A DNA stretch of 20,412 nucleotides from Clostridia bacterium (GTDB lineage: Bacteria > Bacillota > Clostridia > Oscillospirales > CAG-272). The stretch is taken from positions 1 to 20,412 of the forward strand of contig CAAEBS010000043.1 of assembly GCA_900754175.1 (NCBI GenBank). The letters run 5' to 3'. Under the pieces are notes generated by a model. That model was not told the DNA's origin. It did not search any database and was given only the letters and a program-made list of their open reading frames with translations. The translations under genes and the position numbers were made by a program. Below are positions 8,441 through 14,471 of the stretch, piece by piece (positions within the stretch are counted from its first letter, which is position 1; the number at the start of each line of letters is the position of its first letter).

Positions 8441-8585
8441 CGAAAGTTTTCGTCCGCCTTTTTCAAAAGGCGGTGCAGTCAAGGGCGCACAGCCCTTGTC
8501 GCCCTCCGCAGAGGGCGAAATCCCCTCAAATGGCGTTTCTTTTTGCAAAGCTTTTTCTTTGCGCCAGCGGTCCCAAAGAAAAAGC
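8441..8585. repeat. Intergenic element of consecutive hairpins after uxaC
   Basis: This gene-free stretch is almost entirely inverted repeats: CGAAA/TTTCG at 8441-8452; CCGCCTTTT/AAAAGGCGG at 8454-8473; CAAGGGC/GCCCTTG at 8480-8498; an 8-bp stem at 8499-8518 (core CGCCCTC/GAGGGCG); and GCAAAG/CTTTGC at 8545-8562 enclosed by TGGC/GCCA (8531-8534, 8563-8566). A competing 12-bp stem pairs GCTTTTTCTTTG (8550-8561) with CAAAGAAAAAGC (8574-8585). It resembles dispersed intergenic repeats I recall from other Clostridia, but no second copy is present here, so repeat status is unproven. Confidence 0.5.
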
Positions 8586-8622
8586 GTCAATAAAATTTAT
8601 CCCATCTATGGGGCTACAACGG

Positions 8623-8650
8623 AACCACCCGCTTAGCGGGTGGTTTTTTT
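8623..8650 (+). terminator. Rho-independent terminator of uxaC
   Basis: The stem AACCACCCGC (8623-8632) pairs with GCGGGTGGTT (8636-8645) around a TTA loop and runs into seven Ts (8644-8650). It is oriented for plus-strand transcription and ends the uxaC unit after the hairpin element. Confidence 0.92.
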
Positions 8651-8661
8651 GACACAAAGAA

Positions 8662-8699
8662 GTCCTGCCAGAAAGCCGGTTTCGGCTTTCTGACAGGAC
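8662..8699 (-). terminator. Hairpin terminator of the fucO-like gene
   Basis: A 17-position stem with one mismatch (8662-8678 against 8683-8699) closes on a four-base loop. It lies 18 bp after the stop of the minus-strand dehydrogenase gene. The downstream T-tract on that strand is short and interrupted (TTCTTTG), so it may also act for plus-strand read-through. Confidence 0.7.
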
Positions 8700-8717
8700 C
8701 ATTTCTTTTTGAATTTA

Positions 8718-9866
8718 TTACATCAGCGAGCGGTAAAGTGCCTTGATGTCCTCAACGCTTGTGTCCTTCGGGTTTCCGGGACGGCAAGCGTCTGCATATG
8801 CGGACTCGGCAAGGAACTGTACGTCCTCATCCTTTACGATTGCCTTCAGGTCTGCGGGGATTCCCACGTCGGCAGAAAGCTTCTTGACAGCGTCCACTGC
8901 CGCCTTGCGGTACTCGGCAACCGACATCTTGTCAACACCCTCCACGCCCATGGCAATGGCGATGTCACGGTACTTGGTACCGGTAGCGTCTGCGTTGTAC
9001 TCCATTACGGTCGGGAGCAGAATAGCGTTTGCCACACCGTGAGGCGTGTCATACAGAGCACCCAGAGAGTGCGCCATGGAGTGAACGATACCCAGACCGA
9101 CGTTGGAGAAGCCCATGCCGGCGATATACTGTCCAAGTGCCATACCGTCACGTCCCTCTTTCTCGTTGGCAACCGCTCCTCTGAGCGACTTGGAGATGAT
9201 CTCAATTGCCTTGAGGTGGAACATATCGGTCATTTCCCATGCGCCCTTGGTGATGTAACCCTCAATGGCGTGGGTCAAAGCGTCCATACCGGTTGCGGCA
9301 GTCAGTCCCTTGGGCATCGAGCTCATCATTTCGGGATCAACCACAGCGACGACCGGAATATCGTGTACGTCCACGCAGACGAACTTTCTCTGCTTCTGAA
9401 CGTCGGTGATAACGTAGTTGATGGTAACTTCCGCAGCGGTTCCCGCAGTCGTAGGAACGGCAATGATCGGAACGCAGGGCTTCTTGGTGGGAGCAACACC
9501 CTCCAGGCTGCGCACGTCCGCAAACTCGGGGTTGGCAATGATGATACCGACAGCCTTTGCGGTGTCCATGGAAGAACCGCCGCCGATAGCAACGATATAA
9601 TCTGCGCCGCTCTTCTTGAACTCCTCTACACCGTGCAGAACGTTCTCAATGGTGGGGTTTGCCTTGATATCGGAATATATCGAATAAGCAAGCCCTGCGT
9701 CATCCAGGACCTTGGTGACCTTCTGCGATACGCCGAATTTCAGCAGATCGGGGTCGGTACATACAAATCCCTTGGAAAAGCCTCTGTTTTTGACTTCGGT
9801 CGCAATTTCACGGATTGCGCCGGCGCCGTGGTAAGAAGTTTCATTAAGCACGATACGGTTTGCCAT
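8718..9866 (-). CDS. fucO: Iron-containing alcohol dehydrogenase, lactaldehyde reductase type (FucO-like)
   Basis: FucO reduces L-lactaldehyde, from fucose or rhamnose breakdown, to 1,2-propanediol with NADH. At 382 residues it matches the E. coli FucO length and closely follows its remembered sequence, including the MANR start, PTTAGTAAEVTINYVITD (138-155), KFVCVDVHDIP and GQYIAGMGFSNVGLG. The NAD loop is GGGSSMD at 95-101. Iron ligands by family analogy are Asp195, His199, His262 and His276. The ATG has AGGAGG at 9876-9881. It is monocistronic, with its own promoter and a terminator, and converges on uxaC. No fucose or rhamnose aldolase is nearby, so the substrate is inferred; a general aldehyde or propanediol role is possible. 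Confidence 0.93.
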   Translation of the reverse strand: MANRIVLNETSYHGAGAIREIATEVKNRGFSKGFVCTDPDLLKFGVSQKVTKVLDDAGLAYSIYSDIKANPTIENVLHGVEEFKKSGADYIVAIGGGSSMDTAKAVGIIIANPEFADVRSLEGVAPTKKPCVPIIAVPTTAGTAAEVTINYVITDVQKQRKFVCVDVHDIPVVAVVDPEMMSSMPKGLTAATGMDALTHAIEGYITKGAWEMTDMFHLKAIEIISKSLRGAVANEKEGRDGMALGQYIAGMGFSNVGLGIVHSMAHSLGALYDTPHGVANAILLPTVMEYNADATGTKYRDIAIAMGVEGVDKMSVAEYRKAAVDAVKKLSADVGIPADLKAIVKDEDVQFLAESAYADACRPGNPKDTSVEDIKALYRSLM

Positions 9867-9900
9867 TTTGTAAATCCTCCTGAAAAATATACTTTTCGTC

Positions 9901-9927
9901 CAGGCGGCATGAGAGTTTTTCCGCCTG
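9901..9927 (-). other. Leader hairpin of the fucO-like gene
   Basis: CAGGCGG (9901-9907) and CCGCCTG (9921-9927) form a 7-bp stem with a 13-base loop in the untranslated leader, between the promoter and the ribosome site. It has no T-tract, so it may stabilise or regulate the mRNA; no function is shown. Confidence 0.35.
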
Positions 9928-9940
9928 TCATGTTATGTTT

Positions 9941-9969
9941 ATTATACACAATATTTCCTATAATTTCAA
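9941..9969 (-). promoter_or_regulatory. Sigma-A promoter of the fucO-like gene
   Basis: On the minus strand TTGAAA (9969-9964) and TATAAT (9946-9941) are 17 bp apart. The expected start near 9934 gives a leader of about 68 nt. The AT-rich stretch upstream (9970-10080) holds A and T runs but no gene; I see no convincing terminator for the alarmone synthetase gene there. Confidence 0.85.
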
Positions 9970-10080
9970 GAGGACATTATAAAAAAACATAAATATGGTT
10001 AAAAAAATATCATATTCCGTCCTCCGATAACCTTTTTTTCACAAAAAAGCCTCAGAAAAGACGAAAAAAGCACACAATGC

Positions 10081-10767
10081 TCAGGATATCCGGTTGACGG
10101 TATCCCGTATTTTCTGCATCCGGTGATCAAGCTCGGTGCTGATATCGGCGCACTGGATCAGCTCGTCCGATACCTGTTGCAGTATCTCCGGGGACAGGTT
10201 CTTTTTGTAGCGCAGGTCGTGCTCGATATTCGCCCAGAACTCCATGGCAATGGTGCGGAGCTGTACCTCCACGATCATATTCCGCTTTTCGTTCTGCAGA
10301 AAGATCGGGATCTCCACCAGCAGATGCAGGCTCCGGTAGCCGTTGTCCTTGGGGTTCTGAATATAGTCCTTTTTCTGGATGATCCGCACGTCGTCCTGCT
10401 GTTCCAGACATTCCGCCAGCATATAAATATCGTCCACGAAGGGGCAGATCACCCGGATACCGGCAATGTCGAATATGTTCTTCTGAATCGCCTCCATAGA
10501 GACCGGTAGCCCTTTGCGCTCCAGCTTGTTCCGGATGCTCGGCAGAGATTTCATCCGGGTCTTAATCATGTCGATCGGGTTGCGGTCGTACATGGTGGAA
10601 AACTGGGTGTCCAGCACCCGGAGCTTGGTCTCCACCTCCATCAGGGCACAGCGGTAATAGGCAAACACCGTCTTGTTCTGTTTGAAAAGCTCCCAAAGCT
10701 CCTCGGCGGAATTCTCGTTGAGAAAGCCGATCAGCTCGTTTTTCAAGGATTCCTTCTGTTCGTTCAT
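10081..10767 (-). CDS. Small alarmone synthetase (RelQ/YjbM-type (p)ppGpp synthetase)
   Basis: This 228-residue protein is a single-domain GTP pyrophosphokinase that transfers pyrophosphate from ATP to GDP or GTP. It has no HD hydrolase, TGS or ACT domain, so it is not a long RelA/Spo2-type enzyme. Family blocks are FDIAGIRVICPFVDDIY (99-115), DYIQNPKDNGYRSLHL (134-149), and VEVQLRTIAMEFWANIEHDLRYK (166-188), which holds the EVQLRT catalytic Glu. The ATG at 10767 follows GGAGG by only 4 nt; a TTG five codons earlier is in frame but lies within the ribosome site. The gene starts 13 nt after the T-tract of a strong terminator, and no promoter is visible in the gap, so expression may depend on read-through from serC-serA. 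Confidence 0.92.
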   Translation of the reverse strand: MNEQKESLKNELIGFLNENSAEELWELFKQNKTVFAYYRCALMEVETKLRVLDTQFSTMYDRNPIDMIKTRMKSLPSIRNKLERKGLPVSMEAIQKNIFDIAGIRVICPFVDDIYMLAECLEQQDDVRIIQKKDYIQNPKDNGYRSLHLLVEIPIFLQNEKRNMIVEVQLRTIAMEFWANIEHDLRYKKNLSPEILQQVSDELIQCADISTELDHRMQKIRDTVNRIS

Positions 10768-10780
10768 GTTTCCTCCGTCC

Positions 10781-10818
10781 AAAAAAACGGAGAGCCGATG
10801 TGATTCAGCCCCCCGTTT
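10781..10818 (-). terminator. Rho-independent terminator between serA and the alarmone synthetase gene
   Basis: On the minus strand a 14-bp stem (10818-10805 against 10798-10785, three G-U pairs) closes on a six-base loop and is followed by seven Ts (10787-10781). It begins 19 bp after the serA stop codon. The ribosome site of the next gene follows almost immediately, giving the layout of an attenuator as much as of a simple end of operon. Confidence 0.88.
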
Positions 10819-10837
10819 GACAGTTCCGATAATTTTT

Positions 10838-11998
10838 TCAAATCACACGGACACGGACAACGCCCTCGATCGCATTCAGCTTTGCAATCGTATCGTCCGC
10901 AATGGCACCGGTGATGTCCACCATGGTATATGCGTTGTCGCCCTTGGATTTGTTGATCATGTTTTCAATGTTCACACCCGCCTCGGACAAAAGCACCGTG
11001 ATCTGAGAGAGCATGGCGGGAATATTGGCGTGGAACACGCACAGCCGACGGTCGCCGCTGAAAGGCATCGACACGTTCGGGAAGTTCACGCTGTTGCGGA
11101 TGTTGCCGTAGCGCAAAAAGTCATCCAGCTCCAGCGCCGCCATAACCGCACAGTTGTCCTCCGACTCGGCAGTGGAAGCGCCCAGGTGAGGAATGGTCAC
11201 GATGCCGGGCACGCCAACCGTTTCCTCGGTCGGGAAGTCGGTCACGTAGGAAGCGACCTTACCGGACTCCAGCGCTGCCTTGATATCCGCCGCACAGACA
11301 AGGTCCGCACGGGCAAGGTTGATGATGCGCACGCCGTCCTTCATGGAAGCAATGCTTGCCGCATTGATCATGCCCTTGGTCTGGGGGGTAGCGGGAACGT
11401 GCAGGGTGACGTAATCGGCAACCTTGAACACGTCCTCATAAGAAGCCGCCTTGACCACGTGGTGGTCCATATTCCAAGCGGCGTCCACGCTCAGGAAGGG
11501 GTCGCAACCCACAACCGTCATGCCAAGTTTGACGGCGGCGTTTGCCACCAGTCCGCCGATAGCGCCGAGACCGATCACGCCCAGCGTCTTGCCCATAATC
11601 TCCACACCGGCAAACTTGGACTTTCCGGCTTCAACCGCCTTGGCAACACCTTCGGTTCCCTTGAGCGACTCTGCCCATTCGATACCGCCCGTGATATTGC
11701 GGGAAGCCAGCATCAGAGCGCAGATAGCAAGCTCTTTCACGCCGTTTGCATTGGCGCCGGGGGTGTTGAACACCACAATTCCCTCTGCCGAGCAACGGTC
11801 TACCGGAATGTTGTTGACGCCGGCGCCGGCACGGGCGATCGCCTGCAGTTCCTTACCGAAGGTCATGTCGTGCATGGCGGCGGAACGGACCATAATGGCG
11901 TCGGGGTTCTGGACGTCGGTGCCGACGGTGTATTCGGCACGGTCAAGTTTATCGGTGCCGACAGCGGCAATTTTATTCAGACACAGAATGTTTTTCAT
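10838..11998 (-). CDS. serA: D-3-phosphoglycerate dehydrogenase SerA (short form with ACT domain)
   Basis: SerA oxidises 3-phosphoglycerate to 3-phosphohydroxypyruvate, the first step of serine synthesis. The 386 residues comprise a substrate-binding domain, a Rossmann NAD domain with GLGAIG at 143-148 and Asp166 in the CDP turn, and a C-terminal ACT domain (about 316-386). Catalytic residues by family analogy are Arg230 (in NLARADLV), Glu258 or Glu259 (DFPTEE) and His271 (PHLGAST). The ARADLV and DFPTEE variants differ from the common ARGG and DVFxxEP forms but keep Arg and Glu. There is no intervening ASB domain. The ATG follows AAAGGA by about 6 nt. It lies 78 nt after serC and ends at a strong terminator. 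Serine feedback through the ACT domain is likely but not shown. Confidence 0.96.
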   Translation of the reverse strand: MKNILCLNKIAAVGTDKLDRAEYTVGTDVQNPDAIMVRSAAMHDMTFGKELQAIARAGAGVNNIPVDRCSAEGIVVFNTPGANANGVKELAICALMLASRNITGGIEWAESLKGTEGVAKAVEAGKSKFAGVEIMGKTLGVIGLGAIGGLVANAAVKLGMTVVGCDPFLSVDAAWNMDHHVVKAASYEDVFKVADYVTLHVPATPQTKGMINAASIASMKDGVRIINLARADLVCAADIKAALESGKVASYVTDFPTEETVGVPGIVTIPHLGASTAESEDNCAVMAALELDDFLRYGNIRNSVNFPNVSMPFSGDRRLCVFHANIPAMLSQITVLLSEAGVNIENMINKSKGDNAYTMVDITGAIADDTIAKLNAIEGVVRVRVI

Positions 11999-12022
11999 GA
12001 TGAATCCTTTCGTTGGAACGAA

Positions 12023-12048
12023 GGCAGGACGCCGAAACGTGCCCTGCC
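12023..12048 (-). other. Hairpin in the serC-serA intercistronic gap
   Basis: GGCAGG (12023-12028) and CCTGCC (12043-12048) form a 6-bp stem with an internally pairing 14-base loop in the 78-bp gap (11999-12076). It lacks a T-tract, so it is more likely an mRNA-stability or processing element than a terminator. Confidence 0.35.
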
Positions 12049-12076
12049 CCGTTTGTTTTTTCGTTTTTCGGGTAAC

Positions 12077-13168
12077 TTACGCCTTGGGATTTTCAGCGGC
12101 AAACTTCTTCATGAAAGCCACCAGCGTCTCTACACCCTCGTAAGGCATAGCGTTGTAAATGGAAGCTCTCATACCGCCGACCGAACGGTGACCCTTGAGG
12201 TTCTTCAGTCCGGCAAGCGCCGCCTCTGCGGCGAACTTCTTGTCAAGATCCGCATTGCCCGTCACAAAGGTGACGTTCATCATCGAGCGGCTCTCCGGCT
12301 TGACCGGTGCGATGTAGTAGCTCTGGCTGTCGAGGTAATCGTACAGCAGTGCCGCCTTTTTCTGGTTTCTCTTCTTCATTTCCTCAAGTCCGCCGATGGA
12401 GAGGAGCCATTCGTAAACCAGCTTTGCCATGTAAATGGTGTAGCAGGGGGGCGTATTGTACATGGAGCCGTTCTCCGCCATGGTCTTCCATTCCAGCATC
12501 GTGGGCATCTTTTCCTCGGCATAACCGAGCAGATCCTCACGGACGATCACCAGCGTCAGACCGGCAGGCGCCATGTTCTTCTGCGCACCGGCGTAGATCA
12601 CGCCGAAGCGGCTTACGTCCACCGGCTCGGAAAGGATGCAGGAGGACATATCGGCAACCAGCGGGATATCGCCGGTGTCGGGAATGTAGGGATACTTGGT
12701 TCCGTAAATGGTATTGTTGAAGCAGATGTGCAGGTATGCGGCATCCGGACGGATCATGTCCCGGGTGATTACCGGAACGTGGTCAAAATTGTCGTCCTTG
12801 GTGGTGGCAATGCACTTGACGTCATAGCCGAGCTTCTGCGCTTCCTTGAACGCCTTGCCGGAGAACTGACCGGAAACGGCATAGTCTGCCTTGCCGGTGC
12901 GCCGGATCAGGTTGAGGGGCACAGCCGCAAACTGGGTGGAAGCACCGCCCTGCAGGAAAAGCACCTTATAGTTATCGGGAATATTCATCAGCTTGCGAAG
13001 CATAACCTCGGCATCCTTGATGATAGCTTCATAGTCCGGAGATCGATGGGACATCTCCATAACTGACATTCCTGATTCACCGTAGCAAACCAGCTCCGAT
13101 GCTGCTTTTTCAAGGACTTCCAGAGGAAGCATCGACGGTCCCGCCGAAAAGTTAAAAACTCTGTTCAT
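12077..13168 (-). CDS. serC: Phosphoserine aminotransferase SerC
   Basis: SerC converts 3-phosphohydroxypyruvate and glutamate to O-phosphoserine and 2-oxoglutarate with PLP. The 363 residues match the class V aminotransferase SerC family from the start (NFSAGPSMLP at 6-15). Further matches are SVMEMSHRSPDYE, LQGGASTQFAAVPLNL near 72-87, DMSSCILSEPVDVSRFG, and the PLP lysine Lys197 in YAGAQKNMAPAGL. The C-terminus carries the family arginine block GHRSVGGMRASIYNAMP. The ATG at 13168 has GGAGG at 13174-13178. It is first in the serC-serA unit under a consensus promoter. The serB phosphatase needed to finish the pathway is not in the window. Confidence 0.97.
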   Translation of the reverse strand: MNRVFNFSAGPSMLPLEVLEKAASELVCYGESGMSVMEMSHRSPDYEAIIKDAEVMLRKLMNIPDNYKVLFLQGGASTQFAAVPLNLIRRTGKADYAVSGQFSGKAFKEAQKLGYDVKCIATTKDDNFDHVPVITRDMIRPDAAYLHICFNNTIYGTKYPYIPDTGDIPLVADMSSCILSEPVDVSRFGVIYAGAQKNMAPAGLTLVIVREDLLGYAEEKMPTMLEWKTMAENGSMYNTPPCYTIYMAKLVYEWLLSIGGLEEMKKRNQKKAALLYDYLDSQSYYIAPVKPESRSMMNVTFVTGNADLDKKFAAEAALAGLKNLKGHRSVGGMRASIYNAMPYEGVETLVAFMKKFAAENPKA

Positions 13169-13177
13169 ATGAACCTC

Positions 13178-13200
13178 CGTAAAAAAATGAAGTTTTTACG
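13178..13200 (-). promoter_or_regulatory. Leader hairpin abutting the serC ribosome binding site
   Basis: CGTAAAAA (13178-13185) and TTTTTACG (13193-13200) form an 8-bp stem with a 7-base loop. The downstream arm ends at the first base of the GGAGG site (13178-13174), so folding could limit ribosome access to serC. The stem is mostly A-T and therefore weak; regulation is inference. Confidence 0.35.
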
Positions 13201-13242
13201 TCCGCCGCCGTCAGGGAGGGGGCGCAAACTACTTTAAGTTAT

Positions 13243-13271
13243 ATTATATAATTTTTATAATTCAGTGTCAA
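13243..13271 (-). promoter_or_regulatory. Consensus sigma-A promoter of serC-serA
   Basis: On the minus strand TTGACA (13271-13266), a 17-bp spacer and TATAAT (13248-13243) give a perfect consensus, predicting strong constitutive expression. The expected start near 13236 gives a leader of about 68 nt. Confidence 0.9.
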
Positions 13272-13323
13272 GACGTATCCAGAAGAAAATCCGGACATCC
13301 AGGGCATTTTCCGCTTTTTGACA

Positions 13324-13363
13324 AAAAATGCACAAGCTTTTCCAAAAACTCTTGTGCATTTTT
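13324..13363. terminator. Terminator hairpin of the Dabb / ThyX-like unit, probably bidirectional
   Basis: AAAAATGCACAAG (13324-13336) pairs perfectly with CTTGTGCATTTTT (13351-13363) over a 14-base loop. It has A and T tracts on both sides. It lies 19 bp after the minus-strand stop at 13383. Confidence 0.85.
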
Positions 13364-13382
13364 CAATCTTATCGGAACCCGC

Positions 13383-14006
13383 TCAGCCCCGCACGAGAAT
13401 CAGCTCGGCAGCATACGGCAAGGAAGCGATCCAGTCGCAGAAAGTATGCCATTCTGCAAGCTTGTGATTTTTTCTTGCATAGTACATATTAATGAGGTTT
13501 TCGTAGTTCATGCTCACCGTCCGCATCTGATTGTAGCTTGAGGGGAGGAGCTGAATGATATTGTGCCACGGCTGACGGTCGTCCTTATTGGCGCAGAAGC
13601 GCTGGCGCTCCTCCTCCAGGAAAGCGATCAGGGTATCCAGCGCCGCAAGCCCCGCCTCGTCCATCCGGTCGCAGGAAAAGTCCTCCCGGGAAAAGGGTGC
13701 GGCGTGTATCTTATGCATGGTACTGCACGAATTTGCCACCGTTCCCACCTTGTAGGTATCAAACTCCTTCCACCAGTACAGCGGAGCGGTGATATCCACC
13801 GACACAAAGATCTGACGGAGAAATTTTCTGTGGTCGCTTCCGGCGTTTGCCAGACGGCGGGCAAGATCCAGGTCGTTCGGACCCAGCACGTAATTCCCCG
13901 CCTCATCGTAACAACTGTCGATCCGCCCCCAGCTGTTCATAGGGTTTCTGGCGCCACGGATGGCGTTTTCCAGGTTCATAACCGAAGCTCTTTCCAGCTT
14001 TATCAT
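13383..14006 (-). CDS. Uncharacterised protein with ThyX-like layout but no RHR motif
   Basis: I do not recognise a named family for this 207-residue protein. It has no signal peptide or membrane segment. Its order of features recalls flavin-dependent thymidylate synthase ThyX. An early basic stretch ending in an AR (4-20) comes first, then LARRLANAGSDHRKFLRQ (48-65). Next comes APLYWWKEFDTYKVGTVANSCST (74-96), where ThyX has RHRx7S. Then QLLPSSYN (152-159) sits where ThyX has its AR..LP segment, and NLINMYYARKNHKLAEW (170-186) where ThyX has its dUMP-binding R...AQ.E helix. The ThyX arginine-histidine motif is not conserved, so thymidylate synthase activity is doubtful. The ATG has an ideal AGGAGG at 14014-14019, overlapping the stop codon of the upstream Dabb gene, so the two are translationally linked. 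Confidence 0.8.
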   Translation of the reverse strand: MIKLERASVMNLENAIRGARNPMNSWGRIDSCYDEAGNYVLGPNDLDLARRLANAGSDHRKFLRQIFVSVDITAPLYWWKEFDTYKVGTVANSCSTMHKIHAAPFSREDFSCDRMDEAGLAALDTLIAFLEEERQRFCANKDDRQPWHNIIQLLPSSYNQMRTVSMNYENLINMYYARKNHKLAEWHTFCDWIASLPYAAELILVRG

Positions 14007-14018
14007 GGTGTATCCTCC

Positions 14019-14321
14019 TTACAGCTCGGTGTCGATCACGACCCGTGTCTCAATGACCTTGCGTACATATGCCGAAACCTTCAGGTGCTCCGGATGTCCG
14101 GCGTAGATCTTCATGTCCTCCACGCTGTCAAACTCGGTGAGAAGCACAAGGTCCATCGACATTTCGGTGTGGGAGATGTCCTCCCCGATCTCCATGCGTC
14201 TGAGCTGAGGGATGATCGGGCGCAGAGCAAGCAGGCGCTCACGCACCAGCGCCATATTTTCCTCCCGGGTCTTTCCCTCCCCGACCGCTTTGAATTTCCA
14301 CATTACGATATGTCTTATCAT
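14019..14321 (-). CDS. Dabb-domain (stress-responsive alpha/beta barrel) protein
   Basis: This 100-residue protein is a single Dabb domain, a ferredoxin-like fold that dimerises into a barrel. Family features are the start MIRHIVMWKFK, a central YDLVLLTEFDS-like strand (here DLVLLTEFDSVEDMKIYAGHP near 57-77) and HPEHLKV. Members are small cytoplasmic proteins, mostly of unknown function; some plant and bacterial ones are stress-induced or act as cyclases. The start at 14321 was chosen over one ten codons earlier because AAAGGAG (14327-14333) lies 5 nt upstream and the Dabb fold begins there. It is first in a two-gene unit with the ThyX-like protein, under its own promoter. Confidence 0.88.
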   Translation of the reverse strand: MIRHIVMWKFKAVGEGKTREENMALVRERLLALRPIIPQLRRMEIGEDISHTEMSMDLVLLTEFDSVEDMKIYAGHPEHLKVSAYVRKVIETRVVIDTEL

Positions 14322-14367
14322 TGCCACTCCTTTCGCCGCTCCCGGCGGCATTCTTCACATTATAAAA

Positions 14368-14396
14368 ATGATATCATACTTTTCCCGAAAAGTCAA
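14368..14396 (-). promoter_or_regulatory. Sigma-A promoter of the Dabb / ThyX-like unit
   Basis: On the minus strand TTGACT (14396-14391), a 17-bp spacer and TATCAT (14373-14368) are present. The -35 box is one half of a palindrome whose other half is the -35 box of the divergent aminotransferase promoter. A TATAAT at 14364-14359 lacks a -35 at proper spacing. Confidence 0.75.
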
Positions 14397-14405
14397 TTGA
14401 CTTTT
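14388..14405. promoter_or_regulatory. 18-bp palindromic candidate operator spanning both divergent -35 boxes
   Basis: AAAAGTCAATTGACTTTT is a perfect palindrome centred between 14396 and 14397, where the two TTGACT boxes meet. The symmetry continues outwards as CCG/CGG with one extra T on the right. A dimeric repressor here could block both promoters; no binding protein can be assigned. Confidence 0.6.
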
Positions 14406-14425
14406 TCGGTTTTCTGTGCTATCAT
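14397..14425 (+). promoter_or_regulatory. Extended -10 sigma-A promoter of the aminotransferase-trpS unit
   Basis: TTGACT (14397-14402), a 17-bp spacer and TATCAT (14420-14425) are preceded by the extended -10 motif TG at 14417-14418. The expected start near 14432 gives a leader of about 40 nt, too short for a T-box. Confidence 0.8.
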
Positions 14426-14471
14426 TATAAGGAATCATTTAAAAAGATGGGAATTTTCCCGGAGGTTTTCC

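Noticed and set aside
9970..10080. A hidden small gene or terminator in the AT-rich gap before the alarmone synthetase stop
   Set aside because: Only A/T runs and very weak stems are present; no open frame with a ribosome site stands out.
10673..13066. A 797-codon plus-strand open frame opposite serA and serC
   Set aside because: Histidine- and glycine-rich antisense translation typical of a shadow frame; both opposing genes are secure.
13563..14471. Long N-terminal extension of the aminotransferase frame
   Set aside because: It runs through the divergent Dabb/ThyX-like genes and the promoter; the start at 14472 has an ideal ribosome site and the family N-terminus.
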